Part shown: one piece after another, positions 1 to 7,245 of the stretch
Numbering within the stretch: position 1 is the first letter of the stretch
Layout of the letters: each line of letters starts with the position of its first letter
Assembly (NCBI GenBank): GCA_023386155.1
Contig: JAEWKH010000160.1
Coordinates: forward strand, 1 to 10,206
Direction of reading: 5' to 3'
Source: Pseudomonadota bacterium
GTDB lineage: Bacteria > Pseudomonadota > Alphaproteobacteria > Rhizobiales > Beijerinckiaceae
DNA: 10,206 bases
The notes under the pieces: generated by a model
What the model was told of the DNA's origin: nothing
Database searches by the model: none
Seen by the model: only the letters and a program-made list of their open reading frames with translations
Position numbers and translations under genes: made by a program

Positions 1-162
1 CAATCAATTCCGGACGCACTCGTCGCTCGGAGACATCCCGCCTGCAGAGTTCGCCGCCCGTTTTTCTCCCTCAACCGCAGCCGAATTTTCCAGTTCCGAC
101 CGGTCCTAACGAGGGGAGGACGTCACAGACGACGGCACCCCGACCATTGTGCAGATAAGCCT

Positions 163-182
163 AAAAATGCACCTGATGCGCA
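163..182 (-). terminator. weak terminator-like hairpin downstream of the histidine kinase
   Basis: Read on the minus strand, a 5-bp stem (TGCGC/GTGCA, one G-U pair) with a 5-nt loop is followed at once by five T residues (plus-strand A run 163-167). It lies about 65 bp past the kinase stop. The stem is short for an intrinsic terminator, so it may be chance. Confidence 0.3.
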
Positions 183-232
183 GACGTTTGCCTCGGCTTG
201 GCGAACCTTTGCCCGCTCGAATGTGGAAATCC

Positions 233-270
233 CTGTTGGAGCGACGTCAGGCCCGACTTGGCTCCAGCAG
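233..270. repeat. imperfect inverted repeat (REP-like hairpin) spanning the kinase stop codon
   Basis: The arms are ctgttggagc (233-242) and gctccagcag (261-270). They pair over 10 positions with a single mismatch, which is a G-U pair in one RNA strand, and they enclose 18 nt. The kinase TGA (249-247) lies in the loop, so the right arm encodes the last residues of the protein. No U-tract follows on the minus strand, so this is not a standard intrinsic terminator. The arrangement recalls REP elements, which are common in Pseudomonas, Stenotrophomonas and Xanthomonas genomes; I cannot check copy number elsewhere. It could also protect the mRNA 3' end. Confidence 0.5.
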
Positions 271-1647
271 GTGGTCAGGAAAGCGAACAAAAATCGTTGT
301 CCCAATACCCAGCCGACTTTCTGCGTTTACGCTACCGCCAGCCCGTTCGACAAGATCGCGAACGACAGAAAGACCAAGTCCGCACCCTTCTCCGCGCGGC
401 TTGGTTGTAAAGAACGGATCGAACGCTTGTGCCAGCACCTCATCCTGCATGCCTTCTCCAGAGTCCGCCAATCCCAGGACCAGCGCATCGTCATCCATGT
501 ACGCTCGAAGGAAGAATTCACCACCATCAGGCATCGCATGATCAGCGTTGGCAGCGACATTCAGCACCATGAGATCGAACTGTAATCGATCAAAGAACAC
601 TGCGGGCAGCCCATCGTTCACTATGACTTCGATCTTCACCGTCGCTCCCATCAACTGCCGGATCATCGGCAGCATCGACCTCAAAGCTTCACCAGGATCG
701 AACCATTCTTCCGCTCCTTTCTCCTGCCGTACCAGCGACAGCAGCCGACGATTCAGTAAGGTGGCACGCTTAACCGCCAGATCCACCCCCTTCAGAGATT
801 CCTGCATCTTCGCCTCATCCGGAGAGTTCAGCCCGATGTGCACGTAGCCACTCGCCACGGCCAGAACGTTCCCGAAATCATGCGCAATGCCACTGGCAAG
901 CCTTCCGACGGCTTCCATTTTCTGAGCTTGAACCAGCTGCGTGAACGTGCGCTCCCGCTCTGCCATCTCCTCGGTCAGCCGCTGATTGGAAACAACCAAC
1001 GCATCACCGCGCGCCTTTGCCTCCTGCAGGCTCTCGCGGAGAGCGACTGAAGTCCGATCCAGCACCACCGAGATCATCAGGAACATCGCGGTACTGAAGG
1101 CCGCATCGCCGGCCAGCTCGGCCGCGCTGCCCGGCTTCCCGATGTCGACGCCTATGCCCAGTGCGAATGCGACCGCAATACTGAAGAACATCGTCCATAG
1201 CGCTGCACGCCCCACAACCAACGCAGCAATTGCCATCCAGATTGCCAATACCGGTTGTTCAAAGCGCTGTGCGCCAAAGCCCGAGATCAAGTACGCAGGA
1301 ACGATCGTCGCAGCGAAAACACACAGCAATGCATATGAGGCGACCTTGAATCTTCCCTTGCGGACGAGCACGAAGCTCATTGCGGAAATGAAGCTCACCG
1401 ACAAGGACAGCGCCATGTTGGCGAACTCACCCGACCTCCATGGAATATCCACCAGAAAAGCGCGATAGCACCAAGCTCCCGCAGGCAAAGTCGCCAGCAG
1501 AAATGAAATAAGCTGAAGCATTGGCGCATTTCTGCGATCGACCGCGTCGGCAATCGGCACGCTCCGCAACCACTGCAACACTTGACGCCATGAGCCCAAT
1601 CCCTTGGCCAACTGACTCGTCAGTGACGCCGTGACCTTGTCATCCAC
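247..1647 (-). CDS. membrane-bound sensor histidine kinase (HDF-type, no receiver domain)
   Basis: This 466-residue protein should autophosphorylate on His in response to an unknown signal and pass phosphate to an unidentified response regulator. The N-terminal half holds about six hydrophobic segments (near residues 44-65, 77-96, 101-124, 132-146, 148-166 and 183-197), with no recognisable periplasmic domain. A coiled-coil linker (about 200-245) leads to the H-box GRLASGIAHDFGN, phospho-acceptor H256. The ATPase domain shows an N-box (N367, in NVAANADHAM), the G1 motif DSGEGM (395-400), the F-box FDPFFTTK (from 409) and the G2 motif GCGLGLS. Kinases of this H-box type often end in a receiver domain; here the protein stops just after the ATPase domain. 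I chose GTG at 1647 because AAGGGG (1660-1655) lies 7 nt upstream. An in-frame TTG at 1668 gives 473 residues but has no visible ribosome-binding site. It is separated from the secretion genes by about 550 bp, so co-transcription is uncertain. The kinase call is firm; signal and partner are unknown. Confidence 0.93.
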   Translation of the reverse strand: MDDKVTASLTSQLAKGLGSWRQVLQWLRSVPIADAVDRRNAPMLQLISFLLATLPAGAWCYRAFLVDIPWRSGEFANMALSLSVSFISAMSFVLVRKGRFKVASYALLCVFAATIVPAYLISGFGAQRFEQPVLAIWMAIAALVVGRAALWTMFFSIAVAFALGIGVDIGKPGSAAELAGDAAFSTAMFLMISVVLDRTSVALRESLQEAKARGDALVVSNQRLTEEMAERERTFTQLVQAQKMEAVGRLASGIAHDFGNVLAVASGYVHIGLNSPDEAKMQESLKGVDLAVKRATLLNRRLLSLVRQEKGAEEWFDPGEALRSMLPMIRQLMGATVKIEVIVNDGLPAVFFDRLQFDLMVLNVAANADHAMPDGGEFFLRAYMDDDALVLGLADSGEGMQDEVLAQAFDPFFTTKPRGEGCGLGLSVVRDLVERAGGSVNAESRLGIGTTIFVRFPDHLLEPSRA

Positions 1648-2201
1648 CTTTCTGCCCCTTTGACGCAATCGTATTCATAATCAGCTCGCACATTCCCACT
1701 TCGAAAATGTAACCGCCGGCCTGCACCTGGCGCCCGCCGTTCCTCCGAGGGATCAGATCGGCCTACTCGACAACATGCTCAGCGGGCGACACAAGCGTTG
1801 CATCATCCCGCCAATCCTGGCCACCTACACGACGATAGTGCCCGAATTCGTGGACGATAACGCTGCATTGCAGGCACGTAGCAGAAGGCGATCAATCTCG
1901 AATTCAACACGGGCGTCGCCAACGCCCCCAAGACGCATGGTGCATCGCAGTATGGCGGTAAGCCGGTCATGCCGCTGGCAGGAAGACAACAGCGGGACGT
2001 CCCTCTCGAAACCGTCAATGAGTTCAGCCAAACGGCGCAGCTTTTCAGATGGCATTCAAGGATGACCGATAAGTTGATACAACTATCCGCACACGGTTGG
2101 CTGCAACAGCTCGTTGCCGCCCAGGCACCCAAGATAGATACATGGACGTCCCGGGTGTACCGATCACGAACCCATCGTCGTTCACAGGCATGGTTGCGCG
2201 T
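1648..2201. other. 554-bp spacer between membrane fusion protein and histidine kinase genes
   Basis: I see no convincing gene, RNA or clear terminator here. Several short overlapping ORFs occur on both strands; the least unlikely is at 1825-2055 (listed separately). A weak AT-rich stretch with a TTATGA-like hexamer at about 1675-1682 on the minus strand could be a -10 element for the kinase, but no well-spaced -35 is evident. The length and the lack of a run-on gene suggest that the kinase has its own promoter. The spacer could also contain decayed coding sequence. Confidence 0.5.
1825..2055 (-). CDS. possible small hypothetical protein (76 aa)
   Basis: This ORF starts at ATG and encodes 76 residues rich in Leu, Arg, Glu and Asp. 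Its predicted helices look amphipathic (for example EKLRRLAELIDGFERDV and VEFEIDRLLLRACNAAL), and it has no signal peptide or membrane segment. The composition is more protein-like than the other frames of this spacer, and it is co-directional with its neighbours. Against it, no Shine-Dalgarno sequence precedes the ATG, third-position GC bias is weak, and I recognise no family. It may be a genuine small gene, a fragment of a decayed one, or chance. Confidence 0.25.
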   Translation of the reverse strand: MPSEKLRRLAELIDGFERDVPLLSSCQRHDRLTAILRCTMRLGGVGDARVEFEIDRLLLRACNAALSSTNSGTIVV

Positions 2202-3386
2202 TCAACGCTCACGCAGCGCCTCTCCAGCACGATTCAGCGGCTTCACAAGGTACTGCCATATGGTCTTGCTACCGGTACGGATATCGGCCGTGGCTATCAT
2301 GCCCGGCACGATCGGAAACTCTTTCCCTGCTTTGTTTCGCAGCGCATCGCTGTCCGTCCGGATGAACACCCGGTAGTAGACGACCTCGGGCTTGACCTCA
2401 TCGCGGATGGTATCTGGCGAAATGGTGACGACCTTGCCGGAGAGCCCGCCGTAGATGGCATAGTCGTAGGCGGTGATCTTCACCAAGGCCTCCTGACCGG
2501 GATGAATGAAAGCAATGTCGCGCGGCGAGACCTTGGTTTCAACCAACAATTGATCACCCAACGGCACGATCACCATCGCCTGTCCATTTGGCGGCACCAC
2601 GCCACCAATGGTAGTTACCTCGACATCCTTCACCACGCCGCGTACTGGAGAACGCAGTGTCAGCCGCGTCAACGAATCCGCGCGTCCGCGGACGACCGAG
2701 GACAACGACTCAACCTCTGCATTCGCCTTCGCCAGCTCCTCGCGGCTGCGCACCATGTACTCCGAGCGCACCTCGGCAATCTTCAAGCGCAGCTCTGAAC
2801 TCTGCCGCTGCAGGCGCAGCAGCTCCACACTGCTGGCTGCACCCGTTGCCAGCAACGACTCGGTGATGTGCAGCTCGCGGCTTACCAGATCCAGCGAACG
2901 TTGCAGCCCACCAAGCGACTCGGCCAGGCTGGCACGCCTTGACCTGAACAGTGCACCTTCGCTGGCAATCAGCTCCGAGTGTGCGGAGACCAGCTCTTCA
3001 GGAAAGTGCAATACCGTCGCACCCTCCACTTCCGCCTGCAAACGGACCGAACTCGCCAATGCAGCACGATACTTCGCCGCTGTTTCCTCGACACTGGATT
3101 CGCCGCGGGTGGGATCCAGCTGCGCCAGCACCTGGTCTTTCTCGACGATGTCACCCTCGGCCACGTTCAACTCAGCCAAGATGCCGCCTTCCAGCGACTG
3201 AATCATCTGTTCGCGCGAAATCGGGATCACCTTGCCCGTACCGCTTGAGACTTCGTCGATCTCAAACCACCACGCCCAGACCAGAAACAGCAACAGGAGA
3301 CCGCTGATCCATAGCACCACCCTGGAGGAACCCGTAGCGTGGACCTCGTCGCTACCTGACACCTCATCGGCCTTCCATGCGCTCAT
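2202..3386 (-). CDS. HlyD/LapC-type T1SS periplasmic adaptor (membrane fusion protein)
   Basis: This 394-residue adaptor should link the inner-membrane ABC transporter to the TolC-like channel across the periplasm, forming the conduit for the adhesin. A short cytoplasmic N-terminus precedes one transmembrane helix (about residues 22-41). A biotinyl-lipoyl half-motif follows (about 50-92, with SLEGGILAELNVAEGD), then a long helical hairpin (about 95-240), the second lipoyl half (from about 243, LRSPVRGVVKDV) and a C-terminal beta-barrel region. The end carries the HlyD-family signature VPGMIATADIRTGSKTIW and finishes in YLVKPLNR, as typical members do. Its ATG overlaps the ABC transporter stop (ATGA), and a strong GGAGGGG (3398-3392) sits just upstream. 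Both point to translational coupling and equal dosage. Length and architecture are normal for the family. Confidence 0.96.
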   Translation of the reverse strand: MSAWKADEVSGSDEVHATGSSRVVLWISGLLLLFLVWAWWFEIDEVSSGTGKVIPISREQMIQSLEGGILAELNVAEGDIVEKDQVLAQLDPTRGESSVEETAAKYRAALASSVRLQAEVEGATVLHFPEELVSAHSELIASEGALFRSRRASLAESLGGLQRSLDLVSRELHITESLLATGAASSVELLRLQRQSSELRLKIAEVRSEYMVRSREELAKANAEVESLSSVVRGRADSLTRLTLRSPVRGVVKDVEVTTIGGVVPPNGQAMVIVPLGDQLLVETKVSPRDIAFIHPGQEALVKITAYDYAIYGGLSGKVVTISPDTIRDEVKPEVVYYRVFIRTDSDALRNKAGKEFPIVPGMIATADIRTGSKTIWQYLVKPLNRAGEALRER

Positions 3387-5665
3387 GGCTTCCCCTCCAC
3401 CGGTGCGTCGCTGCCATCCGCGCTTTCGCCACCTTGGCCAACCTGGTCATTCTGGGTCCTCATCCTGACGTTCCCCACCGAGAGCTTGTACGCCGGTCTG
3501 GCTCGCGGGGATCTGGAGGTTCCCACAGCCTTGCCGCGCAGCTTCTCGATGACCTCATCGCGAGGTCCATCCAGCAGCACCTGACCGTTGTCGACCACCA
3601 ACACGCGTTCCACCAGTTGCAGCATCGCCATCCGATGCGTGGCAATGACCATCGTCGTGGTTTCAGGCAATCCAGCCAGTGTCTGGATGACCCCCTGTTC
3701 GGCCGCCTCATCCAGCGACGCGCTTGGCTCATCCAGCAACAGCACGTTCGGATTTCGCACCAGCAACCGTGCCAGCATCAGGCTCTGGCGCTGGCCACCT
3801 GACAGGCCCAGGCCCCCTTCCAGCACCATGTGGTCCAGGCCATCGGCCAGGGTGCGGACGTACGACCACGCGCCGCCAGCGCGCAGCGCCATCATCAGTT
3901 CCTCATCGGTCGCTGTTGGCGCCCCCATCATCAGGTTCTCGCGCAACGTTCCATGGAACAGACGGGACTCCTGTGAGAGGAAGCCAACATCCCTTCGGAC
4001 ATCCGCAGGATCAATGTGTGAGAGCGGCGTATCGTCCAGCAGTACGTGACCGGACTGGGGCTCCATCATTCCGGAAAGCGCCCGCAGCAACGTCGATTTG
4101 CCAGCACCATTGCGACCAAGGATCGCGATCCGTTCGCCGGGCTGGACGTTGAGCCCCCCAATCTTCAGTGCCGGCTGCTGGCCGTCATGACTGAATACCG
4201 CATTGGTGAAAACGTAGCTGCCAGCCAGCGACGCACGATGGATGCGCTTGCCGTGGTCCGGGGTATCCACCGGCATCCGCAGCAGGTTGTCCAACGCGTC
4301 CTTCGCAATGCGCGCCTGCTGCCAGCGGCTGAGGATCTGGGTCAGGCTGGCAAGCGGTCCCAACATGCGGCTGGACAGCATCGAGGCGGCCACCAGCACA
4401 CCCGTAGTGATGTCGCCCTCCATCACCATCGGCGCTCCGGCGAACACCACGACGGTGAACACACCGGTCTGAACGATCTGGGACCAGTTGCTCAGTGTGC
4501 TTGTCAGATCGCGCAGCTTCATGCCGGTATCGGCATTGATCTCGTTGTAGTGGTTCCAGTGCGTCTGGAACCTGGACTCTGCCTGCAGCAGCTTGATGTC
4601 TTCTATCCCCTGCACGGCCTCGACCAACATCGCATTGCGCAGCGACGACTCGCGCATGCCCTCCTGCGCCAATGCGCGCAGGCGCTTCTGCAACAGGATT
4701 CCAGGCAACACCATGAACACAGCTGCCAGCACCGGAATCCACACCAGGCTACCAGCGATGTACCAGAACATCACGCAGAAAAGCAGGAAAAATGGTACGT
4801 CGGCCACGGCAGCGATGGTCGTGGAGGTCAGCATGTCGCGCACGGACTCCAGCTCGCGCAGCTGGGATATGAACGTACCCGTCGATTTTGGCCGTGCGGC
4901 GTTACGCACGCGAAGTGCGTGACCAAACACCTTGTCCGATACACGCAGATCAGCGCGCTTGCCCAATACATCGGTGATCCGCGTACGTGCCTGCCGCAAC
5001 ACGTAAGCGAATACCATGGAAAGCAGCACTCCGCCGAACAGCACATACAGCGTGGGCATCGACTGGGCCGGTACAACCCGGTCGTACACCTGCATCGAGA
5101 ACAGGATGCTGGCGATACCGAGAACGTTGGTGACCAGCGATGCCAGAAGGATGTGCCAGTATGGCCGCATGTCGGCCAATACCAGTTGGCGCAACCAGCC
5201 CGGCTCGAATGGCTTGATGTACTCATCGACGCGACTGTCCGGCACCGAGCGCATCGGGCGTGCCACTGCCATGCGGACCACCGCCGCATCCAGCGCCGCG
5301 GCATCCAATGTGGTGGGCAGGCCGCTATCGCCACCGAGCTCCAGGGTGAACCCCGTCGCCGTCATGGCCGTCACAACACCGACCTGTCCGTCGTTCAGCT
5401 GCACCATCAAAGGCAGGCGCCATGGGGTCAGGCGGCGGGGTTCCGGCGCCACCCAGCGCAACGCCAGCCCAACCTGACGTGCCAGCTGCGGCACACGCTG
5501 CTCCAGCGGCCGCTGCTCACCAGCTTTTCCATCCCATGCCGCTGCAATACGAATCGCTTCAGGCGAACAGTCGATGCGGTAGTGATTCGCCACGCACAGG
5601 ATCGCATCGACCCAGCCGTTCATGTCCTGCGGAGCATTCGCCCCAGTCCCTGCGGAGCCGCTCAT
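3383..5665 (-). CDS. LapB/LssB-type T1SS ABC transporter (permease-ATPase) with degenerate C39 domain
   Basis: This 760-residue exporter powers adhesin secretion across the inner membrane. Residues about 16-125 match a C39-like domain, but the catalytic Cys context (Q..DC) is absent and the usual His position reads NDGQVGVV. It is therefore expected to bind substrate rather than cleave a leader. A six-helix ABC membrane domain follows (about 165-430), including YDRVVP (194-199). The nucleotide-binding domain is complete: Walker A GRNGAGKST (517-525), Q-loop Q565, signature LSGGQ (621-625), Walker B VLLLDE with catalytic E646, and H-loop H677. About 50 polar residues extend past the usual end (about 711-760). 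I chose ATG 5665 because it overlaps the upstream TolC-like stop as ATGA and has GGAG (5677-5674) 8 nt before it. A longer in-frame reading to 5743 would overlap the TolC-like gene by about 80 bp and adds no domain. Confidence 0.96.
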   Translation of the reverse strand: MSGSAGTGANAPQDMNGWVDAILCVANHYRIDCSPEAIRIAAAWDGKAGEQRPLEQRVPQLARQVGLALRWVAPEPRRLTPWRLPLMVQLNDGQVGVVTAMTATGFTLELGGDSGLPTTLDAAALDAAVVRMAVARPMRSVPDSRVDEYIKPFEPGWLRQLVLADMRPYWHILLASLVTNVLGIASILFSMQVYDRVVPAQSMPTLYVLFGGVLLSMVFAYVLRQARTRITDVLGKRADLRVSDKVFGHALRVRNAARPKSTGTFISQLRELESVRDMLTSTTIAAVADVPFFLLFCVMFWYIAGSLVWIPVLAAVFMVLPGILLQKRLRALAQEGMRESSLRNAMLVEAVQGIEDIKLLQAESRFQTHWNHYNEINADTGMKLRDLTSTLSNWSQIVQTGVFTVVVFAGAPMVMEGDITTGVLVAASMLSSRMLGPLASLTQILSRWQQARIAKDALDNLLRMPVDTPDHGKRIHRASLAGSYVFTNAVFSHDGQQPALKIGGLNVQPGERIAILGRNGAGKSTLLRALSGMMEPQSGHVLLDDTPLSHIDPADVRRDVGFLSQESRLFHGTLRENLMMGAPTATDEELMMALRAGGAWSYVRTLADGLDHMVLEGGLGLSGGQRQSLMLARLLVRNPNVLLLDEPSASLDEAAEQGVIQTLAGLPETTTMVIATHRMAMLQLVERVLVVDNGQVLLDGPRDEVIEKLRGKAVGTSRSPRARPAYKLSVGNVRMRTQNDQVGQGGESADGSDAPVEGKP

Positions 5666-7050
5666 GGGGTCAGCTCCACGCCAGCCAGTGTGTGGCCATC
5701 CAGACGGAAAGCACGACGCAGACCTCCACCTGCAGCCAGGCAATCCACCTGCATGCGCTGCAGATCGAGCATGTTGTTCACGCTTTCCACTCTCGCACCA
5801 TGGAACTCCTGCTCGGCATTGAGCAGGTCCAGCAAGGAACGTGTTCCCAGATCCAGGTACTGTTGCCGGTACAGGTCGCGCGTATGTTCGATGCTGCCGG
5901 TACGCTCGTCCAACACGCTTCTGCGGCCGGCATAACCTTTCGCGCGTGACCGTGCGTCCGTCAGCTCCTGACCGGCCTGCAACCGTACATGCTCCAATGC
6001 CGCCTCTGCCGCTGACAGCGAATGGCCAGATGCCCGCCGCCGCGCGGCGTTACCGCCACCTTGGTAAAGAGGTGCCGTCACGTTCAGCGAAATCGACGCG
6101 TCGTAGGGCCTGTTGATGCGTGAATCAGCATTCAGGCCGCGGCTTACAGCGCCATCCACGGACAACGTAGGCCGGCTCTGTGCGCGAGCATTCTCCACAT
6201 CCGCCTGCGCCGCGCGAAGTTGCGCCTGAGCGATCAGCACCGCCGGCACTGACTGCGACCCGGCATCGCCTCCAACGAGGTCGCAGGCACCTGCGAGTTG
6301 CGTGTCCGCCAGGCCTTCCGTCACGGGCAATCGTGGCGCACCGGTGAGCTGCCGCAGTTGCAGGCGCCAACGTTCAAGTTGAGCGGTGACCTCCAGAAGA
6401 TTGGCGAATGCAGCTTCTTCACGTGCCTGTGCCTGCAGTTCATCAGACAACGGACTGGCTCCCTTCGCGCGACGCTCGCGTGCCAGGTCAGCGATGGACC
6501 CCACACCCGAGCGCTGTGCCTTGGCGAGTTCCAACAACGCTTCGTAACGACTGACTTCGATCCACGCATGCGCGGTTTCCTGCACAAGCTGGTCAATCGC
6601 CAGCAGGACTCTCGCCTGGGAACCCTCGCGGTCGGCTTGCGCACGATCAACATCACTGGAGACCTTGCCGAAGTCGTAGAGCATCTGGGAGGCGGATACG
6701 GTCAGCTGATGAACGCTGCGACTGTCGTATCCCGACGGAGCGCGGTTGCGCCAGTCCGAGCCAAGCCCTGCACGCAGTTGCGGGTAGTAGCCGGCACGCG
6801 CTACCTGGATCGCTTCGTCCGACTCCATCAGGTAGCCCGCAGCATTGCGTATGCTCGGATGCCACTTCACGGCCATTTCCACTGCCTGGCCCAGTTCCAG
6901 CGCCATCGGTAACGATGGGCCCGCCATGTCCTGCTGCCCCGGCGTGACAGAACGCGCCAGATCCGCTGCCGGTGCGGTGTTGGTCAGGACGACAAGCAGG
7001 GCTGCCGCCCATCGAGCCAACGCATGTCGATCCATCAAGAGATTCTTCAT
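5662..7050 (-). CDS. TolC/LapE-type outer-membrane efflux channel of the T1SS
   Basis: This 462-residue protein should trimerise into the outer-membrane beta-barrel and periplasmic alpha-tunnel that completes the type I exporter. A signal peptide is visible at residues 1 to about 29 (hydrophobic AAALLVVL, then TNTAPAA as a signal peptidase I site). Two outer-membrane-efflux repeats follow, about 48-245 and 265-450. The first contains GYYPQL and LYDFGKV (124-130), the second APLYQGGGNAARRR, and both carry long Ala/Gln/Glu/Arg-rich helices. Length is usual for TolC/LapE homologues. The first ATG (7050) lacks a clear Shine-Dalgarno; an ATG five codons later (7035) is no better, and both keep the signal peptide. 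Its stop overlaps the ABC transporter start by four bases, so it heads the three-gene exporter unit. The 120 bp between the upstream terminator and this start must carry the promoter if the unit is separate, although I see no clear consensus there. Confidence 0.95.
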   Translation of the reverse strand: MKNLLMDRHALARWAAALLVVLTNTAPAADLARSVTPGQQDMAGPSLPMALELGQAVEMAVKWHPSIRNAAGYLMESDEAIQVARAGYYPQLRAGLGSDWRNRAPSGYDSRSVHQLTVSASQMLYDFGKVSSDVDRAQADREGSQARVLLAIDQLVQETAHAWIEVSRYEALLELAKAQRSGVGSIADLARERRAKGASPLSDELQAQAREEAAFANLLEVTAQLERWRLQLRQLTGAPRLPVTEGLADTQLAGACDLVGGDAGSQSVPAVLIAQAQLRAAQADVENARAQSRPTLSVDGAVSRGLNADSRINRPYDASISLNVTAPLYQGGGNAARRRASGHSLSAAEAALEHVRLQAGQELTDARSRAKGYAGRRSVLDERTGSIEHTRDLYRQQYLDLGTRSLLDLLNAEQEFHGARVESVNNMLDLQRMQVDCLAAGGGLRRAFRLDGHTLAGVELTP

Positions 7051-7170
7051 TTCAGATACGTGTTTTTACAATCGAGGATTGGCTGAGGAACACACCGAAC
7101 GCCGACGTCCACCCGGCAACGTCCCGATTCCAGCGTCACCATCAACAGCCGTCGGATTCGACATCCAACA

Positions 7171-7200
7171 CAAAAAGAGCGGGCCGCTGTGGCGGCCCGC
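7171..7200 (-). terminator. intrinsic terminator after the OmpA-family gene
   Basis: On the minus strand, a perfect 9-bp GC-rich stem (GCGGGCCGC/GCGGCCCGC, arms 7200-7192 and 7187-7179) with a 4-nt loop is followed by TCTTTTTG (7178-7171). It begins 45 bp past the OmpA-family stop. On the plus strand no T-run follows, so it acts in one direction. It should end transcription from the adhesin/OmpA-family genes ahead of the exporter genes. Confidence 0.88.
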
Positions 7201-7245
7201 AACAAGGAAGGATCTGCGTGCTTCCATCCCCCGTTCCAACCTTGG

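Noticed and set aside
123..305. Minus-strand 60-codon ORF overlapping the end of the kinase gene
   Set aside because: It overlaps the kinase frame and the inverted repeat, has no ribosome-binding site I can see and no recognisable family.
149..541. Plus-strand open frames at 149-541 and 223-585 near the left edge
   Set aside because: They are antisense to the catalytic part of the histidine kinase, are Ser/Arg/Pro-rich and have no recognisable motif.
1642..1678. Twelve-codon minus-strand ORF from ATG 1678 ending at the kinase start, as a leader peptide
   Set aside because: It is out of frame with the kinase, has no Shine-Dalgarno and no regulatory codon run or paired hairpins; most likely chance.
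3760..3800. CRISPR arrays, tRNAs, insertion sequences or phage genes anywhere in the window
   Set aside because: Reading both strands, I found no spaced direct repeats, cloverleaf, transposase motif or terminal inverted repeats; the window is accounted for by the secretion locus and kinase.
5666..5743. Longer N-terminus for the ABC transporter, starting at 5743
   Set aside because: It overlaps the TolC-like gene by about 80 bp. The ATGA junction and GGAG before 5665 are a much better start, and the extra residues match no domain.
4046..5935. Plus-strand open frame of 629 codons antisense to the ABC transporter and TolC-like gene
   Set aside because: It is very rich in His, Gln and Arg with no domain, membrane segment or signal. 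It exactly opposes two genes with full sets of family motifs. Long antisense frames of this sort arise from GC-biased codon use.
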